DNA of 64,000 bases from Fagopyrum homotropicum (taxonomy: Eukaryota; Streptophyta; Magnoliopsida; Caryophyllales; Polygonaceae), in NCBI GenBank assembly GCA_033239125.1, contig BSWB01000002.1, positions 7,473,001-7,537,000 on the forward strand. Direction: 5' to 3'. A program made the position numbers and the translations under genes. The notes beneath the pieces are model-generated. The model did not search any database and was not told where the DNA came from. It saw only the letters and a program-made list of their open reading frames with translations. The stretch's first letter is position 1; the number at the start of each line of letters is the position of its first letter. Positions 24,159-34,409 of this stretch are shown here, in pieces.

Positions 24159-24183
24159 ACGTGTTCGATCCACGTTCACCGCA
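24111..24183 (+). tRNA. tRNA-Phe (GAA)
   Basis: A 73-base gene. The acceptor arm GCGGGGA pairs imperfectly with TTCACCGC, the D arm is TAGCTCAGTTGGGAGAGC, the anticodon GAA is at 24144-24146 within ACTGAAGAT, and the T arm is GTGTTCGATCCAC. There is no intron. An upstream CAA (24101) fits the plant tRNA start motif. It lies about 120 bases right of the LINE remnant. Confidence 0.95.
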
Positions 24184-24846
24184 ATTTAATACTTATATTT
24201 TTCAATTTATGCTCAAACATTTTAACTTTGTGACAATTGTAATTTTGTTAATGGGCCATAACATAAAGGTTAACAACTATATATCTAACTCATTGTAAGC
24301 CCAAAAAGGCCCAAAACTAAGGAAGCCTTCAATGAAGAGAGGAAAATACCCTCTTCTTTATCGGATATCCGATTGACTCGGTGAGATGACTGAGAAGGTA
24401 GTTGGTAAGAGGTGTCTGCTCTGAAGAAGGCGACGACGATCATTTGACCAACCATTCTCAAAACTTCTATCCTTTCTTTGTTTTTTCAATCTTCCGATCG
24501 TCGCTTACTCCTCTGATCTAAGGTATCAAACTTTCACGTGTTCTCTATTAATCATTTCCTGTTCTTGCAAATCATAAAAATATGATTATTGCGTGATTTT
24601 CTTTACTTTTTTTTGTCATTTTATATGCTCTTGAATTCACATTAAAAGTAACTTGAACCAAAAAAATTTACAAATTGATTGATGCCAGTACTAGTTTCTC
24701 AAATCATAATAGCTCAGAAGAGGAGTTTTTTTAAATTGTGGTGTTTGATAAACCCTAATTTCAATTTGCTTTTGAAAACCTGAAAATGGTTGAATTGTAT
24801 GTTGACTGATGTTGCAGCGGAGAGGAATATACATACTCTTTTTAGA
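24184..24846 (+). promoter_or_regulatory. Promoter and spliced 5' UTR of the DsbA-like gene
   Basis: At 24297-24316 there are two GCCCA words (AAGCCCAAAAAGGCCCAA), site II-type elements common in plant housekeeping promoters. A probable 5' UTR exon ends at the donor AAG/GTATCAAAC near 24522, and its intron ends GATGTTGCAG at 24818. The coding ATG lies 28 bases into the next exon. Confidence 0.55.
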
Positions 24847-26013
24847 ATGAGTCAATCAGGAACATCAAGTATTGCAGCAAAGAAGCTGATTAAGATTGAT
24901 ATTAGCTCCGACACTGTCTGTCCATGGTGTTTCGTTGGAAAGAAGAATCTGGACAAGGCAATAGCTTTGTCCAAAGATCAGTTTGATTTTGAGGTGTTGT
25001 GCTGTCAAAATTTGAATTATGATCCTTATGTCATTGTTTCAAACTTTCCGATTTCTGATCTGTGTAATGAAACATTGCCAGATTAGGTGGCACCCTTTCT
25101 TCCTTGATGCTTCTGCACCTAAAGAAGGCGCGAATAAGCGAGAGTTCTATATAAAGAAGTTTAGTTCCCGCTACGAGCAAATCATCTCTAGGATGACACA
25201 GGTTGGTCAAACATGTTCAATGATCTTATCATTCTAGTAGAATGCTGTGAACCAATCCTTTTCCTTTTGAATGGTGCAGGTGTTTAGGGGGCTAGGACTA
25301 GAATACAACATGGACGGGCTGACGTAAAGCAATTTCACCTTGTTTGTTTATGTATCAGTTTCATGGTTGAAAAACTGTTATATTCTTATCATCTTATGAG
25401 TGCAGGGGAAATACTTTGGACAGCCATAGACTTATATACTTTGCTGGGAAGCAAGGCCTTCATAAACAACACAATCTTGTGGAAGAGCTTTTCGTCGGGT
25501 ACTTCACACAAGCTCAGTTTATAGGTGACAGGTGAGTTATGATACCATAAATGTCTTAGACTCTCCATGAATAATGTAATTGGAAATTCATTATGTATTT
25601 GTTATATGTGAAATCGCTCTCTTGATGCAGGGATTTTCTAGTGCAATCTGCAGAAAAGGTTGGGGTAGAAGGAGCTGCAGAATTTCTCGCAGACCCAGTC
25701 AATGGTGTTGCTGAGGTCTGTCATCCTTAAACTCTTATTCCTTGTAGAACTCTTTTATCTACATGGTGATCTGCTGTTTTACGCCCTTTTGTGATTATAG
25801 GTTAACGAGGACCTTGAGAAAAATTCTGCACACATAACTGGAGTTCCGTTTTTCGTGGTAATGCTATACTTATCAAACACTCAAGAATAGTTTTCCGGTT
25901 TTAGTTCTTTTAACCTAAACTTTTCGGATCTGCAGATCAATGGTAATCAGAAACTGAGCGGAGGACAGCCACCGGAAGTGTTCTTGAAAGCCTTCAATCT
26001 GGCTGCAAATTAA
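24847..26013 (+). CDS. DsbA-family (FrnE-like) thiol-disulfide oxidoreductase
   Basis: Seven coding exons: 24847-24993, 25082-25201, 25280-25323, 25406-25531, 25631-25715, 25801-25857 and 25936-26013. All have GT-AG introns with consistent phase and give 218 residues. The thioredoxin-fold N-terminus KKLIKIDISSDTVCPWCFVG carries the CPWC active site at about residues 26-29. The helical insert follows (WHPFFLD, VFRGLGLEYNMDGLTGNTLD, FAGKQGLHKQHNLVEELF), then the cis-proline loop ITGVPFFVINGNQKLSGGQP. This is the layout of 2-hydroxychromene-2-carboxylate isomerase/DsbA proteins, about the usual size. There is no transit or signal peptide after the chosen ATG, so it is probably cytosolic. An upstream in-frame ATG (24799) lies inside the 5' intron and is not used. 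The substrate is unknown. Confidence 0.93.
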
Positions 26014-26860
26014 TGCAGGATATACATGATACATACAACTCTCCGAAAAATTGAAGTATGTTAGTACCTAGTATCATATGTTTCATACTACTGCTGATAA
26101 TTGAGGCCAATGTTGTGGCTACAGACCTTTGTGTCGTTGTGATCTTATGTTGTTCTTCATGATTCGCTTCGCTTGAATTCTACGTGTAAAAAGTGGATAA
26201 TGTTCACAGGATATATTGTGATTGAATGTTGTATGCAAATCTGGATATTGTTATCTAAAATTTGACGCATACAAATTTACATTTCTCTATGTATAAATCT
26301 TGATTATTTTATGAAGGAAAAAATGAGGTTTCGTAATGTAACTTGAACCTTAATTTAACTCATGGTTTGCTACATGAAAAGATAGGGTTTGACGCCGTGG
26401 GGGAAATTGGCTGTTGAGATTTAGGACCGGCCAGTCGGGTGAATATGCAGGATAATAAAAAAAGATAGGTGAGATCCTCTTTTAAAAACACTATATTTTC
26501 ACTAAATATAAATTTTTAATCTTTAAATTTCAGATTTATAAAAATGTATTATTTAAAAATGATACCCTATCAATAATATACATTTTTACACACGTAATAC
26601 TTAATTTTATATATTTTATGTACTTATATTTTTATAATGAGAGATATGCCTCAATAATTCATATATTTAGGACTCTTTGTCATCAAAACGGATGTCCGTA
26701 CCTTAGATATGGTGATTAAGTGATGTAATTTTTAAATACCGGAATGTCTAAAAATGTGTTTCAAGATGAATTGGGATGTAAGATGAGATTAATTAAGTAT
26801 TCTGATTTAGCAAATTGATTTTTTTAATTATTCTAATCATTCTTACGAGATTTAATCTCA
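26014..26860. other. 3' flank of the DsbA-like gene, no other gene
   Basis: Probably contains the 3' UTR, then AT-rich sequence without recognisable features. Confidence 0.4.
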
Positions 26861-26865
26861 TATTA

Positions 26866-26992
26866 CATTCAAATTGCAAAACCGCAAAAAAAAACAACAC
26901 AAAAATAGCAACCAAACCGCAAAATGCGGTTCACGTTTTTTGGGATTGGGTTCGGTTTGATTTGCAATTTTGAACCGATTCTCAGCCCTAAC
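26866..26992. mobile_element. Possible hAT-type MITE fragment
   Basis: The right end, read on the minus strand, is TTAGGGCTGAGAATCGGTTC, the style of plant hAT MITE ends. The interior contains the inverted words CAAATTGCAAAACCG and CGGTTTGATTTGCAATTTTG. No target-site duplication was confirmed. Confidence 0.35.
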
Positions 26993-27160
26993 TTTGCGTA
27001 TGGAAATGTCGGAAAAAATGAAACGGACTAACTGTTCATACAAATAAAGAAACTCCCAAAAAATATGGCAGTGAAAAACCACAAGAACATAATATGTGAG
27101 ATGATTATACCTGTTCTAGTACTAGAGATATTTTTGTAATTCCGATACCAACATCAACAA

Positions 27161-27242
27161 GTCGCTTTGGCCGAGTGGTTAAGGCGTGTGCCTGCTAAGT
27201 ACATGGGGTTTCCCCGCGAGAGTTCGAATCTCTCAGGCGACG
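27161..27242 (+). tRNA. tRNA-Ser (GCU)
   Basis: An 82-base class II tRNA. The acceptor GTCGCTT pairs with AGGCGAC, the D arm is GGCCGAGTGGTTAAGGC, the anticodon GCT is at 27194-27196, the long variable arm is ATGGGGTTTCCCCGC, and the T arm is GAGTTCGAATCTC. A CAACAA word sits just upstream, and a run of T (TTTTTT, 27248-27253) lies just downstream for Pol III termination. It lies about 110 bases beyond the stop codon of CRR3, in the opposite orientation. Confidence 0.96.
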
Positions 27243-27350
27243 TTTCATTTTTTACAATTTTTAATCTTCCATTTCTCCTACAAAATTCATTTACCATACA
27301 ATCTTTGGTTCTTGGGTACAGATGTCGACATCCAAATAGGCTTACCCGTT

Positions 27351-27956
27351 TCACATGATCCAATCTTCGATGATAGGAATGCTGACCGGTAGTTTAATCG
27401 TACCAGAGGCTACGGCGAGCGAAACGAGCAAAGCCGGTAAAACCCAAATGAACAAAACCCCCAAAATACTCCTTACTGCAACAAAATATCCACACAATTG
27501 AATCTCTCAACATAACAGTAAAACTCAATGCATCCAGATTATCAAAGATGATTACCAGTTTCAGAAGATCTGGATGCTCTTTCTGTTCTTTGACTTAGCC
27601 ATTCTCCGGTTTCCCGGAGCTGTTTCTCCGTTGACCCTTCAGTACTTCCGATTGTATTCGAAAAAATATTGTCATAAAAGCTATTCTTCTCAAGTGGCTC
27701 ACTGTCTCAACAAAAATACAGTAACTAAAAAACCCATCTTAAGATGACTGATAAATTTGTCAATTAGTACTTGCCTGGTGTCACGGTCTCGAAACACACC
27801 AGCTCCAATGGCTCGTTCGATCTCAAATACGGTAGGTTTAGAGGATTTAGGCGGCTTTCGGTTTGGCAGCTTCGGGTTCTTCCCTGACACGGAGGAACAA
27901 GCTATGGCGGCCAAAGTGTTGGTGGTTGCAGCCAAGCTGTAGGCTCCTGGAAACAT
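27351..27956 (-). CDS. CRR3: CRR3, probable chloroplast NDH-complex subunit/assembly factor
   Basis: Needed for accumulation of the chloroplast NAD(P)H dehydrogenase-like complex in thylakoids. Three exons (minus): 27956-27775, 27701-27556 and 27475-27351; phases agree, giving 150 residues. A Ser/Thr/Ala-rich N-terminus looks like a plastid transit peptide. The conserved core is FEIERAIGAGVFRDRDT and EKQLRETGEWL. One transmembrane segment (about 112-132, SILGVLFIWVLPALLVSLAV) is followed by SGTIKLPVSIPIIEDWIM at the C-terminus. The first intron (27774-27702) uses a GC donor (AG/GCAAGT); the nearby GT alternative would bring in an immediate stop. Identification is from memory of the Arabidopsis protein (At2g01590). 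It is head-to-head with NdhL. Confidence 0.85.
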
Positions 27957-28105
27957 ACTGATAGTTTTTTCTCAGCCAATGAAATATTCTCACTTCTTAT
28001 CTATTCTCTGCCTTAGCCATATATAAACAGACAAAAAAAAATGAAGTGAGGATATAGGCAGAGAGAGACTAGTGGCACAGAAGCAAAAGGACTCAAACTC
28101 AAAGT
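27957..28105. promoter_or_regulatory. 149-bp shared region between divergent CRR3 and NdhL
   Basis: The whole space between the two start codons. It contains a TATA box for NdhL (TATATAAA, 28020-28027, about 80 bases before its ATG), a CCAAT word (27975-27979) and CTTATC (27996-28001), which reads GATAAG (I-box, light-responsive) on the minus strand. No separate TATA box for CRR3 was seen. Given the size, the 5' UTRs of both genes must also fit here. Confidence 0.75.
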
Positions 28106-29000
28106 ATGAGCTGCTTAAACAGCTTCAATTCTCTCAAGGTCTTGCCTTATCTTTCTCCTTTACAAAAAATACCCTTTTTCTGCATTAGTTTCAAGCACTC
28201 CAAGTTCAGCTGCAGCAATTCAAAGGCCAAGAACTCATCTGTATGCTTCATGTCCTTTCTTTCTATAGCCTTGCCTTGCTTTTATCACAATTCATTCAAG
28301 ATTTTTTGTTTGAATCCAAATTCATAGATTATCAGATGTTCTAGACACGAAGCTGACAAATTCAATGCCTCCAGTTTGGCTATTCCAATTGCTGTACTAT
28401 TATCCAATGTAAGATTATACCTTCAATTTCTTTCGTCTTGTCTCGGATATTTACGGAGAAGCTAACATCTCGTATTCTCTTGTTTGCAGGGTGCTGAGCC
28501 GGCGTTAGCGGTGACAGGAGTGAATAATGAGCAGGATCTTAAATTGGTGTTGATACAGATTGGGATAGTATCCTTTTGGTACTTCTTGATCATGCCTGTA
28601 AGAAAAAAAAAAAACTCTTTCCTGTACAATGTTATACATTTTTGAAACTGTATTATGAATTAAATGGTCATATTTTGCAGCTAATCATAATGAACTGGAT
28701 GAGGACAAGATGGTTTAGGAGAGGATTACTTGAGATGTACTTTCAGTTCATGTTTGTATTCATGTTCTTCCCTGGGTGAGTACCTCTGAATTTCTCGAGT
28801 TTTAAGATGAAACCCCGTTGAGCTTATGCGATAAATTTTATGTTTGCAGGATTTTGGTGTGGGCGCCATTTCTGAACGTCAGGATGTTCCCACGAGATCC
28901 ATCAATGAAGTATCCATGGTCGAAGCCTGAGGATCCATCGAAGATTAAAGGTGGATTCCTCAAATATCCTTGGGGTACAATTGAGGATTATGAAGCTTAA
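28106..29000 (+). CDS. NDHL: NdhL (CRR23), NAD(P)H-quinone oxidoreductase subunit L, chloroplastic
   Basis: A membrane subunit of the chloroplast NDH complex, active in cyclic electron flow around photosystem I. Exons: 28106-28240, 28328-28408, 28490-28597, 28681-28775 and 28850-29000; phases agree, giving 189 residues, close to the usual 190. The N-terminal Ser/Lys-rich segment (MSCLNSFNSLKVLPYLSPLQ) is a transit peptide. Hydrophobic helices follow: LAIPIAVLLSN; LVLIQIGIVSFWYFLIMPLI (about 105-125); and YFQFMFVFMFFPGILVWAPF (about 140-160). The C-terminus MFPRDPSMKYPWSKPEDPSK and KYPWGTIEDYEA is the family signature. Exon 2 could alternatively begin eight bases later, but that breaks the frame. 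Confidence 0.93.
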
Positions 29001-29359
29001 TTATATATGTAATTAGAGCTCAAAGTCTGAACATAAGGTTGTCTCTGTGTAAGCTTTTCAAAAATGTTTTTTTTTTAAAAAAAAACCATTGTCAAAAAGG
29101 AGGTGAGGAAGAGTATACAATGAATAAAGAGAGGACAGAATTATGATAAGCATGTGATTTTAGAGATTGTGCTTAGAGCTCAAGGAAAATCATTGATCCA
29201 ATAAACACTTTCTTCTTCCAATGTGATTACAGAATACATACGCACATGAACAAGCAACAAACAGAGTAAATGGATCTTCAGCTCCCCAATTTAGAATAAA
29301 AAAGACAGTAAAAAAATAATAAACCCTACAAAATCTTAGCTTTTTTCATGATTTTATGT
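29001..29359. other. Convergent 3' ends of NdhL and the LRR gene
   Basis: The 3' UTRs of both genes must lie here; no other feature was seen. An A/T homopolymer pair (TTTTTTTTTAAAAAAAAA) lies near 29068-29086. Confidence 0.4.
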
Positions 29360-30565
29360 TTATGCGCACCATTTGGACAGAAGGATTAGAAAAATAATTA
29401 AAAAGATTATGGAAGCAAGAGCAATTGCTACACCAAGAACAACCTTATTAGGACCATGGTGACCACCATTCTTCTTGGTACTATTGTCGTAATCAGAGTC
29501 GCCACTGTAATCCGCTTCGTCTGAGTCAGTGTTGCCGGAATCAGTAGATTTGGCCGGCGGCGGTGACAAGGGTAATCCATACTTGTCACAAGGAGCTAAC
29601 CCGAGCTTCAATTTCGATGATATGGTTGAGTGGTTATAGCAAAGATTAGGGTTTTCTCCTACCTTGAAAACCTGCAACTTTCTGATGAATGAAACATTGA
29701 AAGGTAAAACCCCTTGGAAGTTGTTGTTCTCGAGGTTTAAGTACTTGAGATCCTTCATTTTGGTTAAGAACTTGGGAATGGTTCCATTGAACTGATTTCT
29801 GCTCAAATCGAGGTGAGTTAACGAAGGTATAGCAGCCATGGATTCAGGTAAAGAGCCTGATAAGGAATTAGAGGATAATGAAAGGTTTTGGAGGTACATT
29901 AGGTCACCGATTTCAGCAGGGATCTCTTCAATGAAGTGATTAAAGGAAAGATTTAAAGAAACCAAGTTTTCGAGATTAGTGATTGAAGGATGAATCTTGC
30001 CTTGAAGCTGGTTTTGAGATAGATCCAGGTAAGTAAGGTTATGATGCCATGATTTTGGAAGGGAGCCGGTGAGACTGCAATTAGAAATGGTGACGGTTTG
30101 GAGCTTTTTTAGGTTGCCAAGGATGATAACAGGGCCGCTAGCTTTGATAGGGACGTCGGTGACGGTGAGATCAGTAAGGTTTCTGAAACGGCCGAGGAAA
30201 ACGCCGGTGAGTTTACGGAGACTGGCAATGCAGGTGAAGGAATGGAGATTTAGGGTAAGGGAAGAAGGGAAGTGGACGAGGGGAAGAGGGCAGTGGAGAA
30301 ATGTGAGGTTTTTGAGGGTGGAGAGGGATTTGAGAGCGGTGGTTGAAAGGGATATGTCGTCGCCGGAGCAATTTGAGAGGGTTAGGGTAAGGAGGTGGCG
30401 GAAGGGGACGGAGGTGTCGCAGACGGTGGCGTTGCATGGGTCTTTGGTTGTGGGTATGCCTAAGGATCGGAGGGCTGTTTGTTGCTTTGGGTCAAGTGTT
30501 GATGAGGCGGAGGAAACGGTAATGATGGAGACTGTGATGAGGAGGAGGAAGAAGGGGAACTCCAT
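29360..30565 (-). CDS. Leucine-rich-repeat receptor-like protein (RLP, no kinase)
   Basis: A single-exon gene of 401 residues. Signal peptide MEFPFFLLLITVSIITVSSA (1-20). An N-terminal cap follows with LDPKQQTALRSLGIPTTKDP and paired cysteines. About nine to ten LRRs come next, with plant-type LxxLxxLxLSxNxLxGxIP units clearest from about 165 to 300 (NLTYLDLSQNQLQGKIHPSI, LTHLDLSRNQFNGTIPKFL). A capping motif NPNLCYNHS lies near 312-320, then a Ser/Asp-rich juxtamembrane region, one transmembrane helix (about 374-398, VVLGVAIALASIIFLIIFLI) and a tail of only KWCA. The lack of an intracellular domain means signalling needs a partner kinase. The sequence resembles the RLP51/RLP55 (SNC2-like) group from memory; ligand unknown. 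Plus-strand frames here are antisense readings. Confidence 0.9.
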   Translation of the reverse strand: MEFPFFLLLITVSIITVSSASSTLDPKQQTALRSLGIPTTKDPCNATVCDTSVPFRHLLTLTLSNCSGDDISLSTTALKSLSTLKNLTFLHCPLPLVHFPSSLTLNLHSFTCIASLRKLTGVFLGRFRNLTDLTVTDVPIKASGPVIILGNLKKLQTVTISNCSLTGSLPKSWHHNLTYLDLSQNQLQGKIHPSITNLENLVSLNLSFNHFIEEIPAEIGDLMYLQNLSLSSNSLSGSLPESMAAIPSLTHLDLSRNQFNGTIPKFLTKMKDLKYLNLENNNFQGVLPFNVSFIRKLQVFKVGENPNLCYNHSTISSKLKLGLAPCDKYGLPLSPPPAKSTDSGNTDSDEADYSGDSDYDNSTKKNGGHHGPNKVVLGVAIALASIIFLIIFLILLSKWCA

Positions 30566-31946
30566 TGCAGAGTTACAGAGATACAGAGAAAGTGTCTTGG
30601 AAGGAGTGGGAAAAGGGGAAGAAGAAAACAGGGGAGTGAGTTGTGACTAGTGAGAGCAGAGGAAGACCAATTTTGGACTTGCAAGCTGGAAAGTGACATT
30701 GGAAAATTTAATGGGGAAATTAAATAATTTAGCTCTGCTATTTATGGAATTTACAAAAGAATACCCAATTAAACATGAAACTACGTAAACAATCCACACC
30801 TGACACCACGAGAGCATAATTAATACTTAGTAAATAATAAGTAGAATAACAAAATAAGTGGTCATTGATCGAGCCGCATACAAAAGCGGGCTCAGGCCGG
30901 ACCATAACTAAAAAACTCTACTAAGAAGGTGTGCCTGACCCGGTTTGTCCGGGCCACAACTGCCATCTATGTCCACCTTATAAAAAGTGGGTGTGTTGCC
31001 GGGTCGACCCGAATGACCCTTATGTACTTGATTATCATTCAAAAAAGTATTATAATGTATTTAACACATTTTCAATCCAATTATACTTGCATAGTGCACT
31101 ACCAACAAGTTCAACAACAATCAACACACAAAACTGAATAAATCTAAATGCCCCCAAAACAACAAATACCATTACAGTTAAGTCAACCATGTAATCTTGT
31201 ATTAAAAACGAGTATAACTCGTCAAAATACTCCAAACAAACCAAATGAAAAATCAGAGTATGTGACACTCAAAACAATATAAATTATATATACATATATA
31301 AAATTTTTATATGTATAAAACTATATACGGGTCGGGCCGCTGGCCAAAAATGTTTACCCATACCCATCCCACCAAAATACAGCCCGGGTTGGCCAAACCC
31401 GAACGAACCAAATTAGCTGCCCATACACATGTTTTTTTCGGGCGGGTGAACGGGCTGACCCGGATTTGTACAAGTCTAATCGAGAGATAATCCATTCGAT
31501 CCCTTACATCATCAATAATATTCACTATTTCTCGAAAAGGTCAATCAATAGTCAATACATAAAAATCAAGGTTGAAATTGAAGGCAAAATTAGCTAGAAA
31601 GTGTTGCATTGTTAGCTTCCCTATAAATGTGATGAGTATGGATGACCCAAACTCTTTGCATAAATCCTTGACATCTACGAACAATGTTCGATAGATGTTG
31701 TCGGCTAATCATTTATATTCACGCTATATTTTTGCTTTTCTATTCGTCATCAATTTGGCGTTATTGCCGGTGTTAGCAGCCATTTCTAAGCTACGAAAAC
31801 TTCAATAAATCTATGATTTTTTTTATCGATTTCAAAATATTAGTTACGATGACAAAAAAAAAAAACAGTGGGTTAACTTTTACAAATTCCGTACAAAACA
31901 TGAATACTAAACTAGTTTATTTACTAAGAACACAAACAAAAACAAC
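30566..31946. other. Intergenic between the RLP and CAR genes
   Basis: The first 100 bases hold the RLP 5' UTR. From 30870 to 31480 there are GGGTCGACCCG- and CGGGTCGGGCC-rich stretches typical of short plant MITEs or their remnants, with no clear ends. No gene was seen. Confidence 0.4.
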
Positions 31947-33056
31947 CTATGTTTTGTTGGTAAGGTCCACCCACTTCAACTTGAGTTCAACCTCACCAGT
32001 TTCTACATCCCTGAGCCTAACGGTCATGTCTTGAACTAAATTTCCATCCTTCCACAAAATCTTACTCTCTTCAGCCAAGCAATTTTCCCTACTTGGATGA
32101 ACCCGGCTGACAATCGTCCCGCTCTCGACAAATTCGAGTTCCATTCTTCCGCATTCCATAAGCGATTTTATATCTATCCCCACCCACCCCATCTCGTCGT
32201 CTGCCGTGAATGTGTCATCATCGTACACCATCTAATGTTGTCAAGCAAACACATACATATGTAAGAGTATTCACGTCACAACATACTTAATCTTACCTTT
32301 TTTTTTATTATCTCTATTTGACGCATCATTTTGAAAACCACAACCTAATATTTCACCCACGTCAATAAGTTTACATAGATTTTTATAATAAAAATATTCA
32401 AATTTAATATTATGGACTTATAAATTATTATATAGATTATTAATTTTTTACAACAAAATTTTCATACATAGCGGCATATAATTTATATTTTTAAGAGAAA
32501 CTCATAATATCCAATGAGCGCTACATATTTTTGTTCTTAACTTCATCATGAGGAAAAATATTATTTTTTTGGTTCTAGCAAAAAATAATTTTTCGTTCTT
32601 ATATAGAAGCTAAGAATACTTACAATAACTCACAATAACAATTGTATACTCAAGAATTTGTATAAATTTCCCAAATTATACGATTGAGGGAACGGGTTGT
32701 ACTTACCAGTTTGACAGGAAGATCACGATTAGTTTTTGTTATACCAAGAGTGATTTCATCATTCCATTCCGGATTGCAATTGTCCTTCTCCTTTCGGGTT
32801 TTGAAATTCTACATAAATATAGAGATATCGAAAAAAATAATTTTCTATGGGAAAAAAATCATGTAACGCTAATTCGGTTATAATGGTCATATTACTTCTT
32901 TTCAAAAGTACATTTGATTCGAATTAAACAATAAACCTGAGAGCCCATTGTGATGGAGGCGTAAGGGTCGCTGGTTTTGGAGTCACGAGGAACCAGATTA
33001 ATCCCACGACATACCTTCATCCTCACCGCACCTACCATATTTTCCAGATCATCCAT
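31947..33056 (-). CDS. CAR-type C2-domain protein (C2-domain ABA-related)
   Basis: A small Ca2+-dependent phospholipid-binding protein; Arabidopsis CAR proteins bring ABA receptors to membranes. Three exons (minus): 33056-32937, 32808-32707 and 32231-31947; each has a whole number of codons, giving 168 residues. It is a single C2 domain: GAVRMKVCRGINLVPRDSKT with Asp residues of calcium loop 1 (DSKTSDPY), KEKDNCNPEWNDEITL, and loop 3 VYDDDTFTADDEMGWVGIDI. The CAR-specific insert and C-terminal half read SGTIVSRVHPSRENCLAEES and LVQDMTVRLRDVETGEVELK. The frame is intact. Its position fits Arabidopsis CAR9/CAR6/CAR7 (At1g70790-At1g70810, recalled). Confidence 0.92.
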
Positions 33057-33416
33057 CTATTTACGTAGCTCTGATATTATTTTCGTCTTACCTGAATTTG
33101 ATCGTGTAATTGTGGGAGGGGAGAATGAAAGAAAGAAAAATTAGAGTTTGTTGCAACTTTAACACTCGAAGGGATCTTGATAGTTAGAGAATATAGATTG
33201 GATAAATTTAGAAAATCTGTGAGTTTTAACTTTGAATATTGATGGTTAAGGAGGTTTATGTGCCTGATTCTAACACGTTGCTTGTCTACGTACTCTTTCT
33301 TTACTAAGCTTAGGAGATTTCTATCATCGCAACGAACTTCATATTCATCGTAACGAACCGTAATTCAAAATTTTGATTCTTTTTCTTCTTGTTATATTGC
33401 ACAAATCTATCTATCC
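33057..33416. other. CAR upstream region
   Basis: Presumed promoter and 5' UTR of the CAR gene. No clear motif was assigned. Confidence 0.35.
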
Positions 33417-33448
<32 letters not shown>

Positions 33449-33960
33449 GCATCGGCATAACATGGTGCGTGATGCCATTTTTGATGAGTGTCTAAAGATT
33501 GAGATCTATTTTCGAAAAGAGGTTCATACTAGTATGGTTGATGTTGGTGGTGGAGAGCTGCGTCCGGCCGACATCCTTTTCTATAATTGATTTCAGGGCA
33601 AAGACACATGTGTTGACATCATTGATACATCTCCTTTCTCTTCGCCTGACCTTTCTAGCTTCATTTCGGGTAAAGATGTGAGGGCCGCTGCTGATAACAA
33701 GAGAAAGAAGTATGCGGAGGTTTGTAGCTCCATGGGGTATCACTTTCTACCCTTTTTCTTTTCCACGTTTGGCGACATGGGTGACGACGCGGTGGAGCTA
33801 CTTAAAAGATTGAGCTCGGTTGCTAAAGAGTTGCCCGGATATAGTAGGAGTACTTGTTTTATTTTGACAAGGATTGCATTTACCATTCAAAAGGGATGCG
33901 GAGCCCAACTTGTTAGTCGGCTCCCATCCAACGGCATGTAATGTGTTTTACCTTCGATAA

Positions 33961-34042
<82 letters not shown>
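33417..34042 (+). mobile_element. RTE-type LINE 3' fragment bounded by AAT microsatellites
   Basis: A broken plus-strand frame reads HGVRDAIFDECLKIE...GGGELRPADILFY...GKDTCVDIIDTSP (33460-33640), then RAAADNKRKKYAEVCSSMGY...FSTFGDMGDDAVELLKRLSS...RIAFTIQKGCGAQLVSRLPS (33681-33941). This matches the C-terminal region of plant RTE-like reverse transcriptases, from memory. One stop interrupts it (33590). It is preceded by (AAT)n (33417-33448) and ends in (TAA)n followed by (TTA)n (33955-34042). RTE elements typically end in short tandem repeats. Heavily 5' truncated. Confidence 0.75.
33955..34042. repeat. Palindromic (TAA)n(TTA)n microsatellite
   Basis: About 30 bases of TAA units switch at about 33985 to about 55 bases of TTA units, so the tract can fold on itself. 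Confidence 0.95.
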
Positions 34043-34395
34043 GCAATTCCAGATTTTTAAAATCAATTCACCAAACATTCAAGCATTATCACCTTAATCG
34101 GGCGCCAACCACGTTCAGCCATTAACGTGAACACTTCACTCTTTTTCATTGTTAGCTCCCTTCTCCAATCACTCATTTCTAATTTACGTTGATTTACATT
34201 TGTTGTATGCAAAGAAAATTGCACTCCTTTACATAGTACTGTATTCATTGGAATTCATTTCAACATTTGTTTATTTTATTTTTTTGGTAAAATTCAACAT
34301 TACTTTATTAGTTTTAAAAAGTATTCTGTGTATTAATTAAAATTCATTTGAGAATCATTTCGACATAAGTTTAGAAGGAGAATAATCAAACTAAT
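34043..34395. other. AT-rich spacer
   Basis: No feature was recognised before the next LINE. Confidence 0.35.
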
Positions 34396-34409
34396 AGATG
34401 AAGAAAAGG

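Noticed and set aside
24799..24846. Upstream in-frame ATG of the DsbA-like gene
   Set aside because: It lies before the acceptor GATGTTGCAG (24818) of a 5' UTR intron, so it is probably absent from the mRNA.
30069..30650. 193-residue plus-strand frame opposite the LRR gene
   Set aside because: It is antisense to a clear LRR receptor-like protein; the composition (Arg/Val-rich, no motif) is what the complement of LRR codons gives.
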